From: Amycolatopsis albispora
Lineage (GTDB): Bacteria > Actinomycetota > Actinomycetes > Mycobacteriales > Pseudonocardiaceae
Assembly (NCBI RefSeq): GCF_003312875.1
Contig: NZ_CP015163.1
Coordinates: forward strand, 3,348,001 to 3,412,000
Direction of reading: 5' to 3'
DNA: 64,000 bases
In this document: piece after piece, positions 51,705-59,714 of the stretch
Layout: each line of letters starts with the position of its first letter
How positions within the stretch are numbered: position 1 is the first letter of the stretch
Program-made: the position numbers and the translations under genes
The notes under the pieces: generated by a model
The model's database searches: none
The model's input: the letters and a program-made list of their open reading frames with translations, nothing else
What the model was told of the DNA's origin: nothing

Positions 51705-54021
51705 TCTTGACCGTCCTGGTGGCGCCCTGCGCCCCGGCCACGTCGACGTCCACCGACCGGCGCAGGATCGTCACCCGGATCGACTGCTGCAGCTGCGTCG
51801 GATCGGAGACCGCGACCTCCCAGCCGTCACGCACCCGCGCCACCGCGATCGACGCGGGACCCGAGACGGTCACGTCGTCGATCGTGCCACCGGTGAAGAA
51901 GTTCGCCAGCAGCGCGCCCTCCCGCAACCGGATCGCCTGCACCTCGGCGGTGTTCGACCGCACCCGCCACGACGAAGCCGAAGCCGCGGTGGCCGCCGCC
52001 GAAGCACCCGGCAGCACCACGTAGGCGTAGCTCGCGCCGGACGGGTTCGCGCCGTGCTCGATCACCACCTTCTGGTACCGCCGCGTGTACGGCGTGGTGG
52101 TGCCACCGGTGTTCGCGCCCTTGTCGATGTCGGCCCAGGCGCCGGTGCGGTCCTCCCGCAGCACCGAAACGTCCACATCGGACAGCAGCACGTAACCACC
52201 GACACCGTCCAAGTGCGCCCAGCGCGGGTTCCGCAGCGCGGTCGTTTTACCGAGTTCGATCGGCAACAGACGGCCGTCCGCCCGCAGCGCGTTGCGTGGA
52301 TTCGCGCCGAGAGCACGGTTTTCCACGGTGGTCCGCACGTTCGCGCCGCTGGCGTCGCTGATGCCCGCGCCGAGGCACACCACACCGTCAGGGGTGAAGA
52401 ACCACGACTTCTTCGCGGTGAGCGTGCCGTCCTGCGAGATGAAGTCGACCCCGTAGGCGCCGTGCTGGGCGTCGAACCGCACGCCACCCGAATACGGCTT
52501 GCTGGACAACGGGATCTGCTCCAGCTTCGGCGGTTCGGAGTCCTTCGCCGTGGTGCCCGGCAGCAGTTTCGCGTCGACCGTCGGCCAGTAGGCGTCGCTG
52601 TAGTGGCCCTCGGCGTCGGGCCGGAACACGTACAGCACGCCGTCGCCGGTGTACCAGCCGCGCAGGTTCATCGAGTTGATCGCCTCGTACCGGCAGATCC
52701 GCGTCGAGCTGACCCCGAGCGACGCCGACCACGACGGTGTGACGTGCAGCATCCGGTCCTGCTGGCCGAACACCCGGTGCTCCGGCACCACCGGCGCCGG
52801 AGCCGGGTTCGACGCCAGCAACTCCTGCGCGTACTCGACCTCCGGCACGCCCACCGGCTGCAGCCCGCCGGAGAACCGCCCGACGTCGGTCACCTCCAGG
52901 TAGGGTGCCCACTTGCCGCGCTGGATCCACGAGGCGACCAGCCCGGTCAGCTGCGCGCGTTCCGGTTCGGGCGCGTTGCGCGCCAGCAGCGCCGTCGCGG
53001 CGGTCAGCTGGTGCCCGGCGTCGTGCCCGGTTTCCCCTTGCCTGGACAGGAACCGGCCGCGCACCGGCTCCATCATGTAGCCGTTGAACATGAACGGCGC
53101 CAGCGAATCCGGCACGGTCGCGCAGATCGCCCGCCGCACCTGCGCCGGCAGTTCCCACTCGGTGCCGCGGGTGATCTCCATCAGCCCGGCCACGGCCTGC
53201 ACCAGTACCAGCGCGTAGTGACCCGGATAGGGCACCACGTCGTGCTGGATGAACGAGCCGTCGGTGTGGAAACCGTCGCCCGAGGTGACCTTCGCGATCA
53301 GGCTGGCCGCACCACCACCGGCCACGTCGGTCACCGCGTCCACGCCGAGCTGGATGCGTGCGCTGTCCGCCATCATCGCGCCGGACACCACGGTCAGCGT
53401 GGCCTTGTCGGCCCGGTTCGCGCCGGTTTCCACCACCCGGGGGTTGTTGGTGCGCCGGTTGGGGTCGGCGACGAACCGCAGCACCGGCCGCAGGTACCGC
53501 TCGCGATCGGCCGCCGGCACGATGTCCCAAGTGGACGCCAGCGTCTGCAGCAACCACAGCGGGGTGCCGATCTCGTAGCTGTACCAGTTGCCGATCTCGT
53601 CGGTGTTTTCGTTGTACTGCACGCGGTACAGCGTTTCCAGCGCGGTGTGGATCCGTCGCGGCAGCGCCGGGTCCGCCGAGAGCGCGGAGCCCGGCGTTGC
53701 CCAGTTCACCGCGATGGTGCGCAGCCGGTAGTACATCTTCTGGAAGTAGGTGCTGCCCGGCCCCACCGGCAGATCCGGCCACAGCTGGTCGCGCGTGGTG
53801 TCCATCGCGGCGTTGTACGCCACGGCGACCTCGTCCAGCGCCTGGACCGCCTTCGTCCGCTCCGGCGAGGTGCGCCCGGCACCCACCTGGAGGTACCGGT
53901 ACGCGGCGATGATCTTCGCCGGATCGCCGCCGGCCGCGGCCAGGTGCGGGAACGCACCGGTCGCGGCCACGGCCACCACCGCCCCGCCGAGCAACGCCGA
54001 TCTGCGGGTGAGTTCGGGCAT
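51694..54021 (-). CDS. secreted polysaccharide lyase family 8 (hyaluronate/chondroitin/xanthan-type)
   Basis: A 775-residue secreted lyase with a twin-arginine signal (TRRSALLGGAVVAVAATGA). The helical N-terminal catalytic domain has NWYSYEIGTPLWLL (catalytic Asn region), TDGSFIQHDVVPYPGHYA (catalytic His and Tyr) and EPVRGRFLSRQ; the C-terminal half is the beta-sandwich region. PL8 enzymes cut uronic-acid polymers by beta-elimination, giving unsaturated uronates. It is the last gene of the uronate operon, 12 bp after the dehydrogenase gene, and would supply its substrate. Confidence 0.93.
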   Translation of the reverse strand: MPELTRRSALLGGAVVAVAATGAFPHLAAAGGDPAKIIAAYRYLQVGAGRTSPERTKAVQALDEVAVAYNAAMDTTRDQLWPDLPVGPGSTYFQKMYYRLRTIAVNWATPGSALSADPALPRRIHTALETLYRVQYNENTDEIGNWYSYEIGTPLWLLQTLASTWDIVPAADRERYLRPVLRFVADPNRRTNNPRVVETGANRADKATLTVVSGAMMADSARIQLGVDAVTDVAGGGAASLIAKVTSGDGFHTDGSFIQHDVVPYPGHYALVLVQAVAGLMEITRGTEWELPAQVRRAICATVPDSLAPFMFNGYMMEPVRGRFLSRQGETGHDAGHQLTAATALLARNAPEPERAQLTGLVASWIQRGKWAPYLEVTDVGRFSGGLQPVGVPEVEYAQELLASNPAPAPVVPEHRVFGQQDRMLHVTPSWSASLGVSSTRICRYEAINSMNLRGWYTGDGVLYVFRPDAEGHYSDAYWPTVDAKLLPGTTAKDSEPPKLEQIPLSSKPYSGGVRFDAQHGAYGVDFISQDGTLTAKKSWFFTPDGVVCLGAGISDASGANVRTTVENRALGANPRNALRADGRLLPIELGKTTALRNPRWAHLDGVGGYVLLSDVDVSVLREDRTGAWADIDKGANTGGTTTPYTRRYQKVVIEHGANPSGASYAYVVLPGASAAATAASASSWRVRSNTAEVQAIRLREGALLANFFTGGTIDDVTVSGPASIAVARVRDGWEVAVSDPTQLQQSIRVTILRRSVDVDVAGAQGATRTVKISR

Positions 54022-54033
54022 GGTGTCTCCCAG

Positions 54034-55509
54034 TCAGAGGATCTGCGGTGAACCGTCCGTCCGCCGCGGCAGCTGCCACGGGTTGTCCTCGCGCAGGGCG
54101 GGCGGCAGCAGCGCGTCGGGGAAGCCCTGCCAGGCCACCGGGCGCAGGAAGCGGTCGATCGCGGCGGTGCCCACCGAGGTGGTGGTCGGCGCGGTGGTGG
54201 CCGGGTACGGGCCGCCGTGCTGCTGCGCCCAGCTGACCGTGACCCCGGTCGGCCAGTCGTTGTACAGCACGCGACCGGCGATGCGGGCCAGCGGCGCCAG
54301 CAGCGGGCGCACATCGTCCACTTCGGACTCTTCGGCGTGCAGGGTGGCGGTCAGCCCCGGCTCGAGGCCGTTCAGCAGGCCGATCAGTTCTTCCTGGCTG
54401 GAGTAGGTGATCACCAATGAAGCCGGGCCGAAGCACTCGTGCCGCAGCACCTCCGACCCCTTGGCGAAGTTCTCCGCGGTGGTGCTGAGCAGCGTCGGCG
54501 CGAAGCCGCTGCCCGCGTTCTCCGGCGCGGCCACCACCTCGACGCCCTCGGTGGACCGCAGTGCGGCCACGCCTTCGGAGTAGCCGCCCGCGATGCGGTC
54601 GTTGAGCATCTCCTGCGCGGCGACACCGTCCACAGCGGACTTGAGCGCGTTGTCCAGCCCGTGCTCGGCCGGCAGGAAGACCAGGCCCGGCTTGGTGCAG
54701 AACTGCCCGGCGCCCAGGGTGAACGAGCCCGCGTAGCCCTTCGCGATCTCCTCGCCGCGTGCCTTCACCGCGCCCGGGGTGACCACCACCGGGTTGACGC
54801 TGCCCAGCTCACCGTAGAACGGGATGGGCACCGGACGGGCGTTGGCGATGTCGAACAACGCCCGGCCGCCGGGCACCGATCCGGTGAACGACGCGGCCGA
54901 AATGCGCGGGTCCTTGAGCGCGGTCACCCCGGTTTCGCGGCCGTGGACGACTGCGAAGACGCCCTCCGGCGCCCCGGCCGCGAGCAGCGCGGCGAGCAGG
55001 ACGCGCCCGGTCTGGTCGGTCAGGCGCGGGTGCCCGGGGTGCGCCTTGAGCACCACCGGGCAGCCGGCGGCCAGCGCCGAGGCGGTGTCCCCGCCCGCGG
55101 TGCTGAAGGCGAACGGGAAGTTGCTGGCGGCGAAAACCAGCACCGGCCCGATCGGCACCAGCACCCGGCGGATGTCCGGGCGCGGGCCCATCGGCCACTC
55201 CGGATCGGCGTGGTCCACGGTGGCCCGCAGGAAGGCGCCGTCGGTCAGCACCTGGCCGAACAACCGCAGCTGGAAGGTGGTGCGCTTCAGCTCACCACGC
55301 AGGCGCGGGGCGGCGGGCAGGTGGGTTTCCTCGGCGGCCAGCGCGACCAGTTCGTCGGCGGCCGCGTCGAGCGCGTCGGCGGCCGCGGTGAGCCAGCCGG
55401 CCCGCTCGGCGGGCGTGGTCTCGGCGAGCGCGGGCGCGACGTCCGCAGCGGCCTGGAGCACCCGCTCCAGCTCGGCTTCTTCGGTTTCGGCGGCAAGTTC
55501 TGCAGACAA
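54034..55509 (-). CDS. aldehyde dehydrogenase, 2,5-dioxopentanoate (ketoglutarate semialdehyde) type
   Basis: A 491-residue NAD(P)+ aldehyde dehydrogenase. The general base Glu is in FYGELGSVNPV, the nucleophile Cys in GAGQFCTKPGL, and the coenzyme loop in FTGSVPGGRALFDIA. The branch is that of 2,5-dioxovalerate dehydrogenase, the last step of the oxidative uronate route, giving 2-oxoglutarate. Position after the dehydratase gene supports this. 12 bp before PL8, 11 bp after the unknown gene. Confidence 0.9.
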   Translation of the reverse strand: MSAELAAETEEAELERVLQAAADVAPALAETTPAERAGWLTAAADALDAAADELVALAAEETHLPAAPRLRGELKRTTFQLRLFGQVLTDGAFLRATVDHADPEWPMGPRPDIRRVLVPIGPVLVFAASNFPFAFSTAGGDTASALAAGCPVVLKAHPGHPRLTDQTGRVLLAALLAAGAPEGVFAVVHGRETGVTALKDPRISAASFTGSVPGGRALFDIANARPVPIPFYGELGSVNPVVVTPGAVKARGEEIAKGYAGSFTLGAGQFCTKPGLVFLPAEHGLDNALKSAVDGVAAQEMLNDRIAGGYSEGVAALRSTEGVEVVAAPENAGSGFAPTLLSTTAENFAKGSEVLRHECFGPASLVITYSSQEELIGLLNGLEPGLTATLHAEESEVDDVRPLLAPLARIAGRVLYNDWPTGVTVSWAQQHGGPYPATTAPTTTSVGTAAIDRFLRPVAWQGFPDALLPPALREDNPWQLPRRTDGSPQIL

Positions 55510-55520
55510 GGCACAAACTC

Positions 55521-56660
55521 CTAGTTCACGGTGCGGGCGCCGCGCACGGCGGCGGCCAGGTCGGCCCAGCGACCGGCGCCGGCCAGGCCGAGGTGGTACA
55601 GGTGCAGTTCACCGGCGCCGGCCTTGGCCAGCTCGGCGGTGTAGCGGTCGATCTCGGGCACCGGGCTGGCGGCCACCGCGGTCACGTACGCGCCGACGTC
55701 CACATTGGACGGAAGCGTGGCACGGGCGGCGGCGACCGCGTCCACGCTGACCTGCCCGGGCGCCCAGCACTGGAGCACCACGGAATGCACGTCGTCGGGC
55801 GCGCCCGGGGTCAGTCCCGGCAACGCCCCGGTCACCCAGGGGTCCAGTGCCCCGTGCAGCACCAGTCTAGGCCCGGCGCCGATCTCGGCGAGGATCCCGG
55901 CCCGCAGCGCGTCGACGGACCGCTGCCGTCCGGCGAGCACGGTCGCCTTGACCTCCGGCGACAGGTTGTCCTCGGTGGCGCCGAGGTCGCCGCTGGCGAT
56001 CAGGCGCCGCGCCTCGGCGGCGAGCGCGGCCTGGATCTCGCCGGTGTCGCCGTCCCACTGCGCCGCGCAGGCCGCGCAGCAGCAGATCGACAGCACGCGT
56101 GCCGCCGCCGGCGACCACACCCCGTCGGTTTTCTCGTGCTGGTGCTGGTGGACCACGCCGAGCGGCCCGCAGGCCTCCAGGATCACCGACCGGAACTCCA
56201 GCCCGCGCACGCTTTCCGCGGCCACCTTCGCGGCGTACTCGCGGACCTCCTCACGGGCCGGGCACAGGGCCCACGGGTACACCTCGCCGAAGCAGTTCCG
56301 CACCGCGACCTCCGGGTGTTTGGTGCCCAGCAGCGAATTGTGCGTGAACACCACCCAGGCGGCCGCGGGAATCCCGGCCTTGCCGAGCGCACGCACCGCG
56401 TCACCGGCGCTGTCCTCGGCACCGGCCCAGTCCGGCTCGGCGGGGCGCAGCCGTCCCCAGGCGGACTCGCGGATCGGGCGGTAGAACGCGGCGTGCCGCG
56501 CCACCACCGACGACCTGCTCGGCGACCAGGGGGTCGCCGCCCGCGTGCTGTGGTACGAGACCGCGACGGCGACCTCGTCCACACCGAGTTCTTCCGCGCG
56601 CTCGGTGAATCCCGGCGCGTCCAGCACGTCCCACGGGTAGGCGTAGCCGGTCACCCTCAT
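55521..56660 (-). CDS. unknown TIM-barrel-like protein of the uronate operon
   Basis: A 379-residue protein I cannot assign. Strand-helix alternation (VDEVAVAVSYH, AAWVVFTHNSLLG, SVILEACGPLG, RLVLHGALD, SVVLQCW, VGAYVTAVAAS) suggests a (beta/alpha)8 barrel. It holds HQHQHEK and the cysteine-rich ICCCAACAAQW, which could bind metal, plus NCFGEVYPWALCP. No signal peptide. It starts inside the KdgD stop (TGATG) and is followed by the semialdehyde dehydrogenase, so it should act on a sugar acid or an oligouronide in the cell. A dehydratase or hydrolase role is possible but unproven. A GTG one codon earlier is an alternative start. Confidence 0.75.
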   Translation of the reverse strand: MRVTGYAYPWDVLDAPGFTERAEELGVDEVAVAVSYHSTRAATPWSPSRSSVVARHAAFYRPIRESAWGRLRPAEPDWAGAEDSAGDAVRALGKAGIPAAAWVVFTHNSLLGTKHPEVAVRNCFGEVYPWALCPAREEVREYAAKVAAESVRGLEFRSVILEACGPLGVVHQHQHEKTDGVWSPAAARVLSICCCAACAAQWDGDTGEIQAALAAEARRLIASGDLGATEDNLSPEVKATVLAGRQRSVDALRAGILAEIGAGPRLVLHGALDPWVTGALPGLTPGAPDDVHSVVLQCWAPGQVSVDAVAAARATLPSNVDVGAYVTAVAASPVPEIDRYTAELAKAGAGELHLYHLGLAGAGRWADLAAAVRGARTVN

Positions 56661-57619
56661 CACGCGGCCCCGATCCGGCCGAGCACCGCGAAGCCTTCGC
56701 TGACGATGCGTTCGAGGCGGTCCAGCTGCGCCGGGTTCGGTTCACGCAGCGGCGGGCGCACGGTGCCCACCTTCTCCCCGCGCAGCCGGGCCGCGGCCTT
56801 GACCAGCGACACCGCGAACCCCGGTGTCTCGTCACGCAGTTCGACCAGCGGCAGGTAGAACCCGGCCAGCAGCGCGTCCATCGTCGCTTCGTCCCCAGTG
56901 GACAGTGCTTTGTGGAAGGCGTGCGCGATCTCGGGCGCGAAGCAGTGCACCGCCGACGAATACCGGGCGACGCCGATGGCCGCGTAGGCTCGTGCCGACA
57001 CTTCGGCGGTGGGCAGTCCGTTGAAGAACAGGAACTCCTGTCCGCGCGGGTTGTCCGCGCCGCGGATGCCGGTGACGATCCTGGTCATCAGGTCGACGTC
57101 ACCGAAGCCGTCCTTGAGCCCGGCCACCGACGGCAGCTCGAGCAGCTGGACCGCGGCGGCCGCGGTGAACACGCCCGGCGAACGGTGGTAGACGATCACC
57201 GGGACGCCGCTGTCGCCGATGGTGTGGCGGACGTGGTCGACCAGCCCGTCCGGCGGGCCGGTGACCAGGTACGGCGGCAGGAGCAGCACCCCGTCCGCAC
57301 CACCCGCCTCGGCCGCGGCGACCCCGGCGCGCGCGGTGGCGGACCCGCCGCCGGCCCCGACCCAGATCGGCACGCGCCCGGCGACCACTTCACGAGCCCT
57401 GGCCAGCAGCGCCTGCACCTCGTCGGGGGCCAGCGAACTGAACTCGCCCGTGCCGCACGCGATGAACAACGCCCCCGCCCCCGCCTCCAGGTGCCGTTCG
57501 ACGTGGTCGGCGAAGGCACCGAGGTCGAGCTGGAGGTCCTCGGTGAACGGGGTGAGCGGGAACGCGAGCAGGCCGTCCAGTTCCGTCTTGGCCGTCTTGG
57601 GCTGTCCCAACTTCCCCAC
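56660..57619 (-). CDS. kdgD: 5-dehydro-4-deoxyglucarate dehydratase-like (KdgD, DHDPS family)
   Basis: A ~319-residue class I aldolase-fold protein. The N-terminal segment GLLAFPLTPFTEDLQLDLGAF and ACGTGEFSSLAPDE are family marks of KdgD, and the Schiff-base Lys is in SVAGLKDGFGD. It would dehydrate and decarboxylate 5-keto-4-deoxyglucarate to 2,5-dioxopentanoate, which the dehydrogenase two genes on uses. I prefer the GTG at 57619 (after AGAAGGG); GTG at 57637 is possible. First gene of the operon, divergent from IclR. Confidence 0.92.
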   Translation of the reverse strand: MGKLGQPKTAKTELDGLLAFPLTPFTEDLQLDLGAFADHVERHLEAGAGALFIACGTGEFSSLAPDEVQALLARAREVVAGRVPIWVGAGGGSATARAGVAAAEAGGADGVLLLPPYLVTGPPDGLVDHVRHTIGDSGVPVIVYHRSPGVFTAAAAVQLLELPSVAGLKDGFGDVDLMTRIVTGIRGADNPRGQEFLFFNGLPTAEVSARAYAAIGVARYSSAVHCFAPEIAHAFHKALSTGDEATMDALLAGFYLPLVELRDETPGFAVSLVKAAARLRGEKVGTVRPPLREPNPAQLDRLERIVSEGFAVLGRIGAA

Positions 57620-57747
57620 CACAACCCTTCTGTTCACATTTATGAATCAGATCTGCTATCGTGACGCTCGTTCACCTACAAGAACACTGTCGCAGGACGT
57701 TAATATGGGTGCGGACACAAGTCAACCCGCAGGTGGAGGAGGGGGCG
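57620..57747. promoter_or_regulatory. divergent promoter region of the uronate locus
   Basis: AT-rich for this genome. It holds GTTC-N8-GAAC (57670-57685), a TAATAT -10-like hexamer (57701-57706) for the IclR side and a TATGAATCAGATCTG stretch for the KdgD side. IclR regulators usually bind palindromes of this spacing in such a gap; binding is inferred. Confidence 0.5.
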
Positions 57748-58551
57748 ATGGCTCAGCCGACGGCTGTTTCAGCCGGTGAGCAGAATGCCGAGCCGGCCGG
57801 CGTCAAATCCGCGCGCCGAGCGATCGACCTGCTGGAGACCTTCGCCGAGAACGACGTCTGGATGTCGCTCTCGGACCTGCACACCCGCACCGGGTTCCCG
57901 CGGTCCAGCCTGCACGGGCTGCTGCGGACCCTGCACGAGGCCGGTTGGCTGGAGACCGATTCCAGTGGCACGCGGTACCGCCTCGGCGTGCGCGCGCTGA
58001 TCTGCGGAACGGCCTACCTCGACCGGGACCCGGTGGTGCCGTTCGCCACCGAGGCACTGGAGAAGGTGCGTGAGCGCACCGGGTTCACCGCGCACTACGC
58101 GCGGCGCAACGGCACCGAGGTGGTGTACCTGGAAACGCGGGAGTCCGCGAAGTCCATCCACCTGGTCTCGCGGGTCGGCCGCACGCTGCCCGCGCACGCC
58201 ACCGCGCTGGGCAAGGTGCTGCTCGCCGAACTCACCCACGACGAGATCGACGCGCTGCTGCCGAACCCGCTCACCGCGCTCACGCCCAACACGGTGACCT
58301 CGCTCGACGAGCTGCACCGCCAGTTCGCCGAGACACGGGAACGCGGGTACGCCTCGGAGATCGAGGAAGGCACGCCGGGCATCCGGTGCGTGGCCGCGGT
58401 GGTGCCGTACCGCATCCCCGGCACCGACGCGCTCAGCTGCTCGATGCCGGTCGACCAGGTCACCGAGGCCGAGGCGCGGCGGGCGGGCGAGCTGATCGCC
58501 GAGATCACCACCGAACTCGGGCAAACCCTGCGACGCGCCGGTATCCGCTGA
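57748..58551 (+). CDS. IclR family transcriptional regulator
   Basis: A 267-residue IclR-type regulator. The N-terminal winged helix is RRAIDLLETFAENDVWMSLSDLHTRTGFPRSSLHGLLRTL (cores SLSDLHTRTGFPRS and HGLLRTLHEAGW), followed by the GAF-like effector domain with IHLVSRVGRTLPAHATALGKVLLA and GTPGIRCVAAVV. It probably controls the divergent uronate operon and its own partner, with a uronate or aldarate ligand. The ATG at 57748 has GGAGGAGGGGG before it. Confidence 0.93.
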   Translation: MAQPTAVSAGEQNAEPAGVKSARRAIDLLETFAENDVWMSLSDLHTRTGFPRSSLHGLLRTLHEAGWLETDSSGTRYRLGVRALICGTAYLDRDPVVPFATEALEKVRERTGFTAHYARRNGTEVVYLETRESAKSIHLVSRVGRTLPAHATALGKVLLAELTHDEIDALLPNPLTALTPNTVTSLDELHRQFAETRERGYASEIEEGTPGIRCVAAVVPYRIPGTDALSCSMPVDQVTEAEARRAGELIAEITTELGQTLRRAGIR

Positions 58552-58580
58552 AACTCTCCCTGGTTGAAGAAAGAGGCGTC

Positions 58581-59405
58581 ATGGCAGACGAGCGCGTCCT
58601 GATCACGGGTGCGTCGGGGGTGGTGGGCACGCTGATGCGGCCGCGGCTGGCCAAGCCGGGCCGGATCCTGCGGCTGCTCGACGTGCGCCCGCCCGCTCCC
58701 CCGGAGCCCGGCGAGGCGGTCGAGGTGCTGACCGGGTCGGTCACCGATCCCGAAGCGATGGCGCGGGCCTGCGAAGGCGCCGACGCGCTGATCCACCTCG
58801 GCGGGCACAGCCGCGAGAACTCGTGGGAAGAGATCCTCGACGTCAACATCAACGGCACGCAGATCGCGCTGGCCGCGGCGCAGGCGGCCGGGATCAAGCG
58901 CGTGATCCTGGCGTCGAGCAACCACGCGGTCGGCTTCCGCCGGAACGACGAGGCTGGCCCGGACGGGCTGCCCGCCGATTCGAGCGCGCGGCCGGACACG
59001 TACTACGGCGTGGGCAAGGCGGCGATGGAGGCGCTGGGGAGCCTCTACGCTTCGCGGTTCGGCATGGACGTGATCTGCGTGCGGATCGGGTCCTGCTTCG
59101 AAACGCCGGTTGTGCTGGGTCAGCGTGGGCTGACGACGTGGCTCTCCCCCGACGACGGGGCGCGGCTTTTCGAGGCCTGCCTGAGCGCGCCTTCGCCTGG
59201 GTACCGGCTGATCTGGGGCGTCTCGAACAACAAGCGGCGGCTGTTCTCGCTGGACGAGGCGGCCGCGCTGGGGTACGAGCCGCAGGACGATGCCGAGTCG
59301 TATGCCGCCGAGGTCGCCGACCTCCCCGGCCCGACGGGAATCGCCGCCGACCACATCGGCGGCCCGTTCTGCACCGCTCCCCTGGGCGAATACAACCCCC
59401 TCTGA
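58581..59405 (+). CDS. udh: uronate dehydrogenase (NAD-dependent epimerase-fold)
   Basis: A 274-residue extended SDR. The cofactor motif is ITGASGVVGTLM, the middle segment is ALIHLGGHSRENSWEEIL with SSNHAVGF, and the catalytic Tyr and Lys are in YYGVGKAAME. These match bacterial uronate dehydrogenases, which oxidise glucuronate or galacturonate to the aldarolactone. It lies 29 bp after IclR on the same strand, and KdgD and the semialdehyde dehydrogenase lie opposite, completing the route apart from aldarate dehydratase. Confidence 0.9.
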   Translation: MADERVLITGASGVVGTLMRPRLAKPGRILRLLDVRPPAPPEPGEAVEVLTGSVTDPEAMARACEGADALIHLGGHSRENSWEEILDVNINGTQIALAAAQAAGIKRVILASSNHAVGFRRNDEAGPDGLPADSSARPDTYYGVGKAAMEALGSLYASRFGMDVICVRIGSCFETPVVLGQRGLTTWLSPDDGARLFEACLSAPSPGYRLIWGVSNNKRRLFSLDEAAALGYEPQDDAESYAAEVADLPGPTGIAADHIGGPFCTAPLGEYNPL

Positions 59406-59419
59406 CCTGGATAGGCCCG

Positions 59420-59609
59420 GTGTCACGAATGTGGCTTTCGAGACGTATCGCGTCTCGAAAGCCACATTCGTGACACCGCCAGGTCCCGCCGGGCCATGCC
59501 TGCCCCAGCACGGCGACCACCCGCGGGCAGCCAGCCCTCCATCACCCCCGGTCCGGACACGAATGTGGCTTTCGGGGCGGAAAACGCTCCGAAAGCCACA
59601 TTCGTGTCC
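59420..59609. repeat. two ATGTGGCTTTCG palindromes after udh
   Basis: Palindrome 1 (59420-59476) has perfect 26-bp arms around TATCG. Palindrome 2 (59555-59609) has 25-bp arms with one mismatch around GAAAA and is nearly the same as the one at 29.6 kb. Both stand in the 309-bp gap after udh, where they would end transcription. The 78 bp between them show nothing else. Confidence 0.88.
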
Positions 59610-59658
59610 GTCGGCGTCCCCGCTTGACACGGCAATGCGCGTCCCGCATCCTACTCCG

Positions 59659-59689
59659 AAGTAGCTGTTACTTCCGGTTACAGCTACTT
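59659..59689. promoter_or_regulatory. operator palindrome before the monooxygenase operon
   Basis: AAGTAGCTGT and ACAGCTACTT form perfect 10-bp arms around an 11-base spacer, 26 bp before the monooxygenase start. AT-rich against the local background. It fits a TetR- or AraC-type control site; no regulator gene is beside it. Confidence 0.7.
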
Positions 59690-59714
59690 GTGTCCGCAAC
59701 GGCGTGGAGGACCC

